Source of the DNA: Dysgonamonadaceae bacterium
Lineage (GTDB): Bacteria > Bacteroidota > Bacteroidia > Bacteroidales > Azobacteroidaceae
NCBI GenBank assembly: GCA_031270075.1
Contig: JAISYG010000053.1
Location: 1-50,370, forward strand
DNA: 50,370 nt
Direction of reading: 5' to 3'
Shown one piece after another: positions 27,577 to 35,957 of the stretch (position 1 is the stretch's first letter; each line of letters starts with the position of its first letter). The notes beneath the pieces are model-generated. The model did no database searches. It was not told the DNA's origin and saw only the letters and a program-made list of their open reading frames with translations. The position numbers and the translations under genes are program-made.

Positions 27577-30459
27577 ATGCAAAAGTATATTATCCTGTCC
27601 TTCTTTTTAGGTTTTATTATTAGTCTTTCGGCAAAAGAACCGCCGGCTCCTGCTCACTCTTCCATTTATGTTGAAAAAATGGAAGATGAGCTGGCGATGT
27701 ATTTCACCCCGGAAAATTTTAATATCAAAAATGATGGAAGTGCGGATGTTTCGGACGCTTTGCAGTCGGCTATCAATCAAATTCAGGAAACGGTGCGGTA
27801 TGGAGTGGTATTTATTCCGGAAGGCCGTTACCGGATTAGCCAAACGATATACCTGTGGAAAGGAGTGCGTTTAATCGGATACGGAAAAGAACGGCCGCAT
27901 TTTGTACTGGAAAAAAATACGCCGGGATTTCAGGACGAAAAGAAGTATCTGTTTCATTTTGTTTCCGACCGTTCCCGCAGAAGTGGTTTTATTTCCGATG
28001 CGAATGCAGGCACCTTTTATACCGGCATCCGGAATATCAATATCAGCATAGCGGAAGGGAATCCTTCTGCTATCGCTGTTCGTTTTCACGCTGCACAACA
28101 TTGTTTCCTTTCCCATATCGATTTCCGGTTAAGTAAAGGAACTATCGGAGTGGAAGATATCTGCAACGAAATTGAGTATTGCCGCTTTTTCGGAGGCGAT
28201 TATGGAATAAAGACCGGAAAAACTGCACCCGGCTGGCAGGCCATCGTACTTGATTGTTATTACGAACAACAGGCGAAAGCGGCTATCCGGACGGAAGAAG
28301 CCGGCTTGATACTGATTCGGAATTATATCAAACAAACGCCGACTGCCGTAGAAATACCGGAAAACCGGTCGGAAGAATTGTGGATTTCCGATTCGCGGTT
28401 TGAAAATCTGACGCAACCGGCCATCCGGATTGGTAATGAAAATAATTCGCGGACGCAGGTTAACCTCGAAAATGTAACCTGTATTCAAGTGCCTGCTTTG
28501 GTTCTGTTTCACATGTCGGAGAAACAGCTGAAAGCGCCCAGCGCTATTTATCAGGTAAAAAGTTTTACTCACGGATCGCATGGCAATGATTCGGGCATTC
28601 GTTCGGAAATAAAAACGACGCAAGATATCGTTGTACTTAAAATGATTCCACCTTTGGTGGAAAGCGATGTACCTCTGTTGCCGGCCAATTCCACGTGGGC
28701 GAATCTCAAATCCTTGGGAGCAAAAGGCGATGGGATAACAGACGATACGGAAATTTTGGAAAAAGCAATTGCTTCTCATCAAACGGTTTATTTGCCAGGC
28801 GGACATTACCGTGTAACAAAACCAATTATCCTGAAAGCGAATACCAATTTGGTGGGTTTGCATCCTTCCGTAACGCAAATCATTCTTCGCGACAGTACGG
28901 CGGCTTATCAAGGTGTGGGACAACCGCTCCCCTTATTGGAAGCGCCTAAAGGCGGTGTCAATATCGTATCGGGCATCGGTTTGAATACGGCGGGAGTGAA
29001 TCCGAGAGCGGTAGCCGCCAAATGGATGGCCGGTCCTAAGTCCATGATGAACGACGTGCGTTTTGTCGGCGGACATGGAACCCACAGTCTTGATGGCCGG
29101 GAAGTTCGTGTTTACAATGATAATCGCACTGCCGATGGCCTTCCTTTCCGCAAATGGGATACGCAATATTGGAGTTTGTGGATTACCGACGGCGGAGGCG
29201 GAACTTTCAAAGACATCTGGACGCCAAGTCCGTATGCCGCTGCCGGAATGTATATTTCCAATACGGAAACCGAAGGACGCATCTATTACATGTCGGTCGA
29301 ACATCACGTTCGGAACGAAGTCATTTTGGACGGCGTTGCGAATTGGCGGATATACGGACTTCAACTTGAATTGGAAAGCGGCGAAGGCCCTTATTGCTTA
29401 CCTTTGGATATACGTAATTCCCGCAATTTACTGTTTGCCAATACATTTATTTACCGTGTAAGTCGTGTTACAACTCCCATAGAGTATGCTGCGCGGGTGG
29501 AAAATTCCGAAAATCTGTTTTTCAAAGGATATCATGCCTATACGTGGACAAAATACGGTTTCGGGGATGCTGTCTTTGACGCAACTTCCGGATTAAAGGT
29601 AAGAGATCTCGAATTGGCTTTTCTGGAATTGTCCGGAAAAAATAATATTACCGGAAAACCGGCTGTCGAAGAATTGGCTTCCGGCTTCAATTTTATTGAT
29701 GGCGCAACGGTCGATAGCAAGGGAAATGTTTATTTTATGGATGCCAACCGGCATCGTATTTATTGTTGGGACGTCAACGACAATCGTTTGAAGTTGATTG
29801 CCGATTTTCCTTTTTCGCCGGTATCGCTGGCTTGCGATGAAAACGATAATCTGATTATGGTAACCCGTTACGTCTTGCAGGAAACCGTGTATAATCGGGG
29901 CGAAATCCAGGTAATTCGATTCGATCCACAACGTCCACTCGAATCCATCGAATTATTAGACGAAAAGCCTTTCCATTCCATTTCTGATGCGCAGCGGTAT
30001 ATTTACCAGTCTTCGCGTTATCGTTCCGAAAATAAAAGCATGGCCATCTCTTCGGAAAACACAAAGACCTGGTTTGTTACGGGCGACGGAAAAACCATTC
30101 TTCCCAACACGCCGGATATAGGACAAACATATACGCTGAAAACAGCCGTTCGGGGCAAGCCTTTTTATGTTTCAAACAGTGCTGAACGGCGAACCTACCG
30201 TTGCGATGTCGGCTCAAAAGGCGAATTGCTGAATCCGTTATTATTTGCGGAAGAGGGTGAACACGATGTGGCTGTTGACGATAAAGGCAATGTCTATATT
30301 CCGTCGGGCAATATTTCGGTGTATAATCCACAGGGAACGTTGATAGATGAAATTGCAGTTCCTCAGCGCCCGATGTCCGTTGTTTTTGGTGGGAAAGATA
30401 ACAAAGCATTGTATATCTGCGCCCGTTCGGCCTTGTATCGTGTGCAAATAACAGAATAA
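27577..30459 (+). CDS. GH55-like tandem beta-helix protein fused to an SMP-30/NHL-type propeller
   Basis: This 960-aa protein has a signal peptide (1-19) and three parts. Two pectate-lyase-3 beta-helix domains lie in tandem: residues about 45-335 (opening NDGSADVSDALQSAI and FIPEGRYRI) and about 375-690 (GDGITDDTEILEKAI, YLPGGHYRV). Tandem helices of this kind are the fold of GH55 beta-1,3-glucanases. Residues about 703-960 form a propeller-like region with repeated DxxGNVYxxD units (VDSKGNVYFMD, VDDKGNVYIPSG), as in SMP-30/gluconolactonase and NHL proteins. Catalytic residues of GH55 could not be assigned. It lacks a lipobox and a T9SS tail, so a periplasmic place is likely. It is the last gene of operon B, followed by a terminator. 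Confidence 0.7.
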   Translation: MQKYIILSFFLGFIISLSAKEPPAPAHSSIYVEKMEDELAMYFTPENFNIKNDGSADVSDALQSAINQIQETVRYGVVFIPEGRYRISQTIYLWKGVRLIGYGKERPHFVLEKNTPGFQDEKKYLFHFVSDRSRRSGFISDANAGTFYTGIRNINISIAEGNPSAIAVRFHAAQHCFLSHIDFRLSKGTIGVEDICNEIEYCRFFGGDYGIKTGKTAPGWQAIVLDCYYEQQAKAAIRTEEAGLILIRNYIKQTPTAVEIPENRSEELWISDSRFENLTQPAIRIGNENNSRTQVNLENVTCIQVPALVLFHMSEKQLKAPSAIYQVKSFTHGSHGNDSGIRSEIKTTQDIVVLKMIPPLVESDVPLLPANSTWANLKSLGAKGDGITDDTEILEKAIASHQTVYLPGGHYRVTKPIILKANTNLVGLHPSVTQIILRDSTAAYQGVGQPLPLLEAPKGGVNIVSGIGLNTAGVNPRAVAAKWMAGPKSMMNDVRFVGGHGTHSLDGREVRVYNDNRTADGLPFRKWDTQYWSLWITDGGGGTFKDIWTPSPYAAAGMYISNTETEGRIYYMSVEHHVRNEVILDGVANWRIYGLQLELESGEGPYCLPLDIRNSRNLLFANTFIYRVSRVTTPIEYAARVENSENLFFKGYHAYTWTKYGFGDAVFDATSGLKVRDLELAFLELSGKNNITGKPAVEELASGFNFIDGATVDSKGNVYFMDANRHRIYCWDVNDNRLKLIADFPFSPVSLACDENDNLIMVTRYVLQETVYNRGEIQVIRFDPQRPLESIELLDEKPFHSISDAQRYIYQSSRYRSENKSMAISSENTKTWFVTGDGKTILPNTPDIGQTYTLKTAVRGKPFYVSNSAERRTYRCDVGSKGELLNPLLFAEEGEHDVAVDDKGNVYIPSGNISVYNPQGTLIDEIAVPQRPMSVVFGGKDNKALYICARSALYRVQITE

Positions 30460-30464
30460 AATCC

Positions 30465-30500
30465 GAAGAGGTCGGGAAAATTTCCTGACCTCTTCTTTTT
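30465..30500 (+). terminator. Rho-independent terminator of operon B
   Basis: A hairpin with arms GAAGAGGTC (30465-30473) and GACCTCTTC (30487-30495), extended by a few inner pairs, is followed by a run of T. It begins six bases after the stop of the last PUL gene. On the opposite strand the T run is poorer, so it may only weakly stop the tRNA transcript. Confidence 0.85.
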
Positions 30501-30507
30501 TCAACCG

Positions 30508-30582
30508 TCGGGGTGAGACGATTCGAACGTCCGACCACACGCCCCCCAGACGCGTACTCTAACCGGGCTGAGCTACACCCCG
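30508..30582 (-). tRNA. tRNA-Pro (anticodon GGG)
   Basis: The minus strand folds into a cloverleaf of 75 nt. Acceptor stem CGGGGTG/CACCCCG, D-stem GCTC/GAGT, anticodon stem CGCGT/GCGTG with loop CTGGGGG (anticodon GGG, reading CCC), T-stem GGACG/CGTCT with loop TTCGAAT, and discriminator A. The 3' CCA is not encoded. The 3' end faces the PUL. Confidence 0.95.
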
Positions 30583-30598
30583 AAACTTTTTACGACGG

Positions 30599-30630
30599 CA
30601 AAGATAATATATTTTTCGGAATCCGCCAAA
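30599..30630 (-). promoter_or_regulatory. Promoter of tRNA-Pro
   Basis: On the minus strand, TTTG (30627-30630), a 20-bp gap and TATCTTTG (30599-30606) match the Bacteroidetes promoter consensus. It lies 16 bp upstream of the tRNA 5' end and just downstream of the batE stop, so the tRNA has its own promoter. Confidence 0.75.
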
Positions 30631-30642
30631 AGAAAGCGGCTT

Positions 30643-31389
30643 TTAGATAACCTCTATTTCCTTGCTTTGAATCCATCCCACGTTTCCATCGGCCGTTTCG
30701 ATTTCGTTCCATTCGCCTAAACGATTGGTAATTTGCACTTTGGTTCCTTCATGTAGGATAAATAAATCGGTTCCGCTGTTGTCCGGAGCGCTTTTAATGG
30801 TGGTGGTGGCCGAAAAAATAATGGCTGTTGTGCGGTGCGTGAGTTTCTTCTTCTGATTGTAAGCAAAAACATTGGCGGCAAGGCAAAACACCAGTAAGGC
30901 CAAACCGGAGTAGAAACCGGTTTTTTTCAGGGCAATGCGGCGCGAAAAAAAGAACAGGAACAGGCAAAGAATCAGCAGGACAAAGCTAACGATAGCGATG
31001 TAACTCCACTGGTCGGCGCTGTACAGGTTTTTTACGGCATTGTAGCCTTCCGCCAGGAAAAATTCGCCTACGGGTTCGATTTTGTCCACTGTTTTCAAGC
31101 GTGCGATTTCCAGATTGAAGCGAATGTCGCGGTTGCCCGGGTCTAAGAGCAAGGCGCGCTCGTAGTTGAGGATGGCCGGCGCTATTTGATTCAACCGGTA
31201 GAAAGCGTTGCCCAGATTGTAGTAGACGGCCGCCGATGCGCCGTTTTCGTTGATAGCGCTTTCGTAGAGTTGAGCCGCTTGCCGGTAGTCTTTGGCCGAG
31301 TAGGCTGCATTGGCTTGCTCGACGGTGGTTTGTGCCGGAAGGCTGATGGAGGCGCAGAATAGGGTTGTGAGAATAATAAATCGTTTCAT
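30643..31389 (-). CDS. batE: BatE: TPR and SH3-domain membrane protein
   Basis: This is the last gene of the Bat operon, which contributes to aerotolerance or envelope stress in Bacteroides. The 248-aa protein has a signal peptide, TPR helices (about 20-100, YYNLGNAFYRLNQIAPAILNYERALLLDP), two membrane segments (about 123-145 and 155-173) and a C-terminal bacterial SH3 domain (about 185-248, LHEGTKVQITNRLGEW). This is the standard BatE layout. It follows batD by 6 bp. The operon order moxR-DUF58-batA-B-C-D-E supports the name. Confidence 0.88.
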   Translation of the reverse strand: MKRFIILTTLFCASISLPAQTTVEQANAAYSAKDYRQAAQLYESAINENGASAAVYYNLGNAFYRLNQIAPAILNYERALLLDPGNRDIRFNLEIARLKTVDKIEPVGEFFLAEGYNAVKNLYSADQWSYIAIVSFVLLILCLFLFFFSRRIALKKTGFYSGLALLVFCLAANVFAYNQKKKLTHRTTAIIFSATTTIKSAPDNSGTDLFILHEGTKVQITNRLGEWNEIETADGNVGWIQSKEIEVI

Positions 31390-31395
31390 ATAGTG

Positions 31396-33222
31396 TCAGA
31401 TTTTTTCCATTTGATTGATTGCTTCTACGGCCTGTTTATAGAGTTCGTCCATCGCTCCCTGTCCTTGCGCCGGGGCGAACCGGGCAAATTCGGCCGTATT
31501 GAGGATGTCGATAAACAAACGAATGAGCGATTCACCAACGCCGTAGCGGACTAATTCCGTTTCCACATTGTCTTTCGTCAGGTTGGCCACCGGGATATTC
31601 AGCTTGTCGCTCAAATAACCCCAAACGGCTTTGAGTGTTTCGTCGTAAAACGGTTCGCGCCGGTTTTCTTTCAAGTACTTATTCGCCGTTTTCAGGCGTT
31701 TGGAAGCTACCTTATTGGCTTTTTTCGTCCGTACCAGAGCGATATTGGCATTTTCCGCCGCCTGTTTCCGGTAAATAACGAAGAGGACAACAAACAGCAA
31801 CAGAGGTATCAGATAAAACAGCCTGTAACTCCAGGTGCCGTAGAGAAACTCTCCTTTATGGAAATCGAATCCACCGGTGCGGATGTGCCGTATATCCTGC
31901 CCTACGAAGCGGACATTTTCCTTGTTGGCGCCCGTAACGACCGTTGTGGCTGTGTTGTCGCCCGTTCCCTGTTCGACGTGCAGGCGGTATTCTTCGGTCG
32001 ATAATGTTTTATATGTTCCGGTATTCAAATCGAAGTAGGAAAATTGTGCGCTGGGGATGGTGAAATTGCCGGCGTAACGCGGAACGGCGTAATGTTCAAT
32101 TGTTTTTGTTCCACTCACCCCGGCAGTTGTAACCCGTGAATTGACTTCTATTTTCGGGTCGTAAATCTCGAAGTCGTTCGGGAAAACAATTTCGGGATTT
32201 TTTATCAGTTTGATATTACCGTTGCCGGAAAGAGTGATTTTGACGGTTACCGGTTCGTTGGCCTTTAGATGGGTGGCGTTGATGGAAGAAGTCATTTTAT
32301 AATTGCCTACCGCACCGGAAAAAGAAGCCGGTTTGCCGGCCGGTAAGGCTTTGACATCCATGGTAACTGCGGACGAGATCAGCGTTTTTTTTACATTGGA
32401 ATAAGAATCGAAGAAATCGTCGAAGAAACTGCGTGCTCGTTGCGACTGGGCGCGTACCCGGACAATGGCGTCGAATTTCCCCTGTCCGATGGTTATTTTT
32501 CCCGCCCGTTGCGGATATAAAATGGTTTGTTTCAGAATAACCGTACGGTAATTTCGTCCCTGATAGTTTTCCAGATTGAGCTGTTTGTTTTCGGGGAGTT
32601 CGATTTCCTGTGCAATAAACCCTTCAAATTCGGGAAATTTGACGCTTTCAAAATTATTTACATCCACCGTGGTATAGAGTTTGAAAGTAACTAAAAATCC
32701 TTCGTTTTCGTAAACGGACGATTTGGAAACATGCATCCGGATAAAGAGATTGTCGTTCGACAGCTGAGCGTTGCCTTCCTGAGCGGCTTGTTGCTGGGCA
32801 GCTTGCGTATTGGCGTTGGCCGCCGCTATGGACTGGTCTTGCGGCAAAACATTGATTTTTAGTTCGTTCGATTTGTATTCGCTGTTTCCTACGCGAATCG
32901 TTGCTGGTGGAATCGTATATTCGCCTTCTTTTTCCGCCATCAAAATGTAAGTATACACTTCGGTGCGCTGGGTCGAAGCATTGCCGTTGATGATATTTCT
33001 GGATACGCCTTGTTGCGAAAGCGTTCCGCCGTACAGTTCTTTAAGACCGCCGGCATCCGGCAAACGGATGTCTTTGCCCCGTTCGTCGGGTGTGGTAAGC
33101 GTGTAATTGACGCGGATTTGTTCGCCCACAACGACCGCCCGCGGCGCTGTTCCTTTGAACGTAATTTGCGCCCATCCGTTAAACGGGAGGATGATAAGTA
33201 CTATCAACAGTATTTTTTTCAT
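31396..33222 (-). CDS. batD: BatD: large membrane-anchored periplasmic protein
   Basis: This is a 608-aa BatD family protein (PF13584). A signal peptide precedes a long periplasmic beta-rich region made of repeated Ig-like units (ITFKGTAPRAVVVGEQIRVNY; later LKANEPVTVKITLSGNGNI), then a membrane helix near residue 460 and a cytoplasmic C-terminus. It probably works with the VWA proteins BatA and BatB as part of an envelope complex; the biochemical role is unproven. It is spaced 4 bp from batC, with no sign of damage. Confidence 0.88.
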   Translation of the reverse strand: MKKILLIVLIILPFNGWAQITFKGTAPRAVVVGEQIRVNYTLTTPDERGKDIRLPDAGGLKELYGGTLSQQGVSRNIINGNASTQRTEVYTYILMAEKEGEYTIPPATIRVGNSEYKSNELKINVLPQDQSIAAANANTQAAQQQAAQEGNAQLSNDNLFIRMHVSKSSVYENEGFLVTFKLYTTVDVNNFESVKFPEFEGFIAQEIELPENKQLNLENYQGRNYRTVILKQTILYPQRAGKITIGQGKFDAIVRVRAQSQRARSFFDDFFDSYSNVKKTLISSAVTMDVKALPAGKPASFSGAVGNYKMTSSINATHLKANEPVTVKITLSGNGNIKLIKNPEIVFPNDFEIYDPKIEVNSRVTTAGVSGTKTIEHYAVPRYAGNFTIPSAQFSYFDLNTGTYKTLSTEEYRLHVEQGTGDNTATTVVTGANKENVRFVGQDIRHIRTGGFDFHKGEFLYGTWSYRLFYLIPLLLFVVLFVIYRKQAAENANIALVRTKKANKVASKRLKTANKYLKENRREPFYDETLKAVWGYLSDKLNIPVANLTKDNVETELVRYGVGESLIRLFIDILNTAEFARFAPAQGQGAMDELYKQAVEAINQMEKI

Positions 33223-33226
33223 GTTC

Positions 33227-33949
33227 TTACCAGTTTTTTTCTGTTTTTCTTTGCCGTTGTTGTTGCATTTGTTTCGCTTTCACTTTTTCCTGCGTATTTT
33301 TTTCTTCTTGCATCATTGCGTCCAATATCTGGTCGGCGTTTTGGCGGCTCATTTCGTTGGGATTTTGTTGCTGCTGGTCTTGCTGCTGTTCCTGTTGCTG
33401 GTTTTGATTCTGGTTTTGCTGTTGTTGCTGGTCTTGTTGCTGTTGCTGCTGTTGGTTTTGGTCTTGATCTTGGTTTTGATCCTGATTGTCCTGCAAGAGT
33501 TTTTGAGCCAGCGCCAGATTATAACGGGTTTCATCATCTTTTGGATGTATGCGTAAGGCTTTTTTATAGGCTTCGATGCTGTTTTTCAGTGCTTCGTTGT
33601 TCATGTTTCCCTGCTGGTCTTTCGCCGACGCCAGAAAAACATTCCCGGTGTTGTGCCAGGCCATAGACAACTTGGATTTATCTGTTTCGTTTCCGGTTAC
33701 CACTTGGTATTGTTCCAGCGATTCCTGTCCTTTTCCCTGTTTGTATAAAGCGTTTCCCAGATTGTAAGCGGCATCGGAGGAACGGGCATTGGCTTCCAGC
33801 GCCCGGCGGTAATCCACTTCGGCGTCGGTAAATTTTTCCTGTTTATATTCCTTATTGCCCGTCCGGATGTCTTTCCGCACTTGTTTTTGGGCAGAAGCCT
33901 GAGCAGTGAATCCCGCGATACAAATGCATATTAATACAAACGTTTTCAT
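33227..33949 (-). CDS. batC: BatC: TPR protein with a Gln/Asn/Asp-rich tract
   Basis: This 240-aa protein has a signal peptide (1-20) and TPR repeats (about 28-152, AAYNLGNALYKQGKGQESLEQY; YNLALAQKLLQ). A low-complexity stretch of almost only Gln, Asn and Asp follows at about 153-198 (DNA 33356-33493). A short charged C-terminus ends it. TPRs suggest it scaffolds BatA/B/D/E. The Q-rich tract is a usual but variable feature of BatC; its CAG/CAA codons make the region repetitive and may vary in length between strains. Confidence 0.85.
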   Translation of the reverse strand: MKTFVLICICIAGFTAQASAQKQVRKDIRTGNKEYKQEKFTDAEVDYRRALEANARSSDAAYNLGNALYKQGKGQESLEQYQVVTGNETDKSKLSMAWHNTGNVFLASAKDQQGNMNNEALKNSIEAYKKALRIHPKDDETRYNLALAQKLLQDNQDQNQDQDQNQQQQQQQDQQQQQNQNQNQQQEQQQDQQQQNPNEMSRQNADQILDAMMQEEKNTQEKVKAKQMQQQRQRKTEKNW

Positions 33950-33951
33950 TA

Positions 33952-34962
33952 TTAAAACAATTTAATCTTACTCAAAAGCCGGTTCTTCCGGTCCAGAATA
34001 AAAAATTCGACAATCAGTAAAAACAACAGCGCCCAAGCCGGAACCGCATATTTTTCGTCGAACGAAGAATAAACTTTGCTTTCGACTTCCGATTTGGTTT
34101 TCTTGTCCAATTCCTTTTGCAGGGCTTTGAGCGCATTGTTGGTATTGTCGGTGCGGACGTACATGCCTTTTCCGGCCACTGCAATATCTTGCGCCATCTT
34201 TTCGTTCAACTTGGTCAGCACCATGTTGCCGTCTTTGTCTTTCATATATCCGTTGGACGTGGGAATGGGGCTGCCTTGCAGCGAACCGATTCCCAATACA
34301 TTGACGGTGATGCCTTTTTTAACCGCTTCTTCCGCTGCACCCACCGAGTTGTCCTCGTGATCTTCGCCGTCGGTGATAAGGATGATCGTTTTTTCCGAAA
34401 TTTCGCTGGGCGAAAACGATTTTACCGCCAGGTTGATGGCCGAACCAATGGCTGTTCCCTGCGCAGGCACCATCGACGGGTTGATGGATGACAGGAACAT
34501 CTTGGCGGAAACGTAATCCGAGGTAATGGGTAACTGAATGTAGGCGTCGCCTGCAAAAACAATCAAACCGATTTTGTCGTTGGTGAGGTTATCTACCAGA
34601 CGGGACAGGATTTGTTTGGCTTTGTCCAAACGCGTGGGATTAACATCGGTCGAGAGCATGGAGTTCGACACATCCAAGCAAACCATCACTTCGATGCCCT
34701 GTTTTTTTACGGTTTCCAATTTGGATCCGAATTGAGGACCGGCAATGACCAAGACCAGCAATCCGATACCTGTCAGCAGTATCCAAAACTTGAAATAGTA
34801 TTTTTTCAGCGCTACTTCCGGCATCAATGAGCGGAGCAGTTGCATTTCGCCGAAACGTTTCAAAGCGCTTTTCTTACTTTTCATGTAGAAGATAAAAAAT
34901 CCCAGCAGCACGGGCAGCGCCAGCAGCAAGTACAAATATTCCGGATGTTCAAATCTAAACAT
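33952..34962 (-). CDS. batB: BatB: VWA-domain membrane protein
   Basis: This is a von Willebrand A domain protein of 336 aa. I use the start at 34962 (MFRFEHPEYLYLLL), not the open frame to 35034, since it matches the family N-terminus and lies 5 bp after the batA stop. Two N-terminal helices (about 8-25 and 55-75) precede a VWA domain with the MIDAS motif DVSNS, then a final helix near residue 315. It pairs with BatA in the Bat complex. Confidence 0.9.
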   Translation of the reverse strand: MFRFEHPEYLYLLLALPVLLGFFIFYMKSKKSALKRFGEMQLLRSLMPEVALKKYYFKFWILLTGIGLLVLVIAGPQFGSKLETVKKQGIEVMVCLDVSNSMLSTDVNPTRLDKAKQILSRLVDNLTNDKIGLIVFAGDAYIQLPITSDYVSAKMFLSSINPSMVPAQGTAIGSAINLAVKSFSPSEISEKTIILITDGEDHEDNSVGAAEEAVKKGITVNVLGIGSLQGSPIPTSNGYMKDKDGNMVLTKLNEKMAQDIAVAGKGMYVRTDNTNNALKALQKELDKKTKSEVESKVYSSFDEKYAVPAWALLFLLIVEFFILDRKNRLLSKIKLF

Positions 34963-34967
34963 AATTT

Positions 34968-35951
34968 TCAGGGTATATTTTTCAACAGGGTGTATCGCAG
35001 CAGTAATTCCAATAAAAAGAGGAAGAAAGCCCAAAAGGCGAATAGCCGGTATTCTTCGTGTTTTTTACTGTATTCCTGTACATTCATTTTTGTTTTTTCC
35101 AACTGGTCGATTTCCTGATAGATTTCTTTCAGCGCCGTGGTGCTGGTCGCCCGGAAATACAATCCGCCGGAGATTTGAGCGATTTTCGTCAACGTAGCTT
35201 CGTCTATTTCTACCGGAATATTCTGGTATTGAGTACCGAATGGGGTTTGATACGGGTAGGGCGCCGTTCCTTTGGTGCCCACACCAACCGTGTAGACCCG
35301 GATGTTGTACGCTTTGGCAATTTCGCCCGCCGTTACCGGAGCAATCTCTCCGCGGTTGTTGGTACCGTCGGTCAGCAGGATAATGACTTTTGATTTGGCC
35401 GGGCTGTCTTTCAACCGGCTGACGGCGGTTGCCAAACCGTGTCCGATAGCGGTGCCGTCTTCAATCATTCCGCAACGGATGTCTTTCAACAAGTTAAGCA
35501 GTACGGCGTGATCGGTAGTTAACGGGCACTGCGTAAAACTTTCGCCGGAAAAGACCACCAAGCCGATATTATCGGTCGGTCGGCCGTTGATGAATGAAAG
35601 GGCGACGTCTTTGGCAGCTTCTATCCGGTTGGGTTTTAAGTCCTCGGCCAGCATGGAGGTGGAAATATCTACCGTCAGTACAATATCAATTCCTTCCGTA
35701 GTGGTTGTATTCCATTTGTCGGTGGTTTGCGGACGAGCTAATACAATAATTATCAGCGCAACAACCAGCATTCGCAGCACAAAAGGCAGATGCCGGAGGT
35801 ATATTTTGTATGTTTTAGGCGCCTTCCGAAATCCTTCCGACGACGAGAGGCGGAGGCTGGCCTGCGCCTGCCGTTGCTTCCAGATGTACCAGCCCATCAT
35901 GGGTAGTAGCAAAAGTAATAGGAACAGGTATAATGGATGTTCAAAAATCAT
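34968..35951 (-). CDS. batA: BatA: VWA-domain membrane protein
   Basis: This 327-aa VWA protein opens MIFEHPLYLFLLLL, with membrane helices near 7-25 and 55-75. The metal-binding MIDAS motif is DISTS in LTVDISTSMLAEDL, with the expected later Thr/Asp positions (TDGTNNRGE). A last helix lies near residues 302-322. Paralogy with BatB next door is clear and normal. It is the first of the five lettered bat genes here and lies 6 bp after the small BatD-like gene. Confidence 0.9.
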   Translation of the reverse strand: MIFEHPLYLFLLLLLLPMMGWYIWKQRQAQASLRLSSSEGFRKAPKTYKIYLRHLPFVLRMLVVALIIIVLARPQTTDKWNTTTTEGIDIVLTVDISTSMLAEDLKPNRIEAAKDVALSFINGRPTDNIGLVVFSGESFTQCPLTTDHAVLLNLLKDIRCGMIEDGTAIGHGLATAVSRLKDSPAKSKVIILLTDGTNNRGEIAPVTAGEIAKAYNIRVYTVGVGTKGTAPYPYQTPFGTQYQNIPVEIDEATLTKIAQISGGLYFRATSTTALKEIYQEIDQLEKTKMNVQEYSKKHEEYRLFAFWAFFLFLLELLLRYTLLKNIP

Positions 35952-35957
35952 ATTTTT

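Noticed and set aside
30465..30495. Perfect inverted repeat next to a tRNA as a possible attachment site
   Set aside because: The hairpin plus T run is better explained as the terminator of the upstream gene, and no direct repeat partner was found.
33356..33493. Triplet repeats that might suggest a CRISPR or tandem-repeat array
   Set aside because: The units are codons of a low-complexity protein tract, with no spacer/repeat structure. No CRISPR array is visible anywhere in the window.
33107..33556. A Leu/Val-rich plus-strand frame that looks like a membrane protein
   Set aside because: It is the reverse complement of the Gln-rich codons of batC, which read as hydrophobic codons on the other strand.
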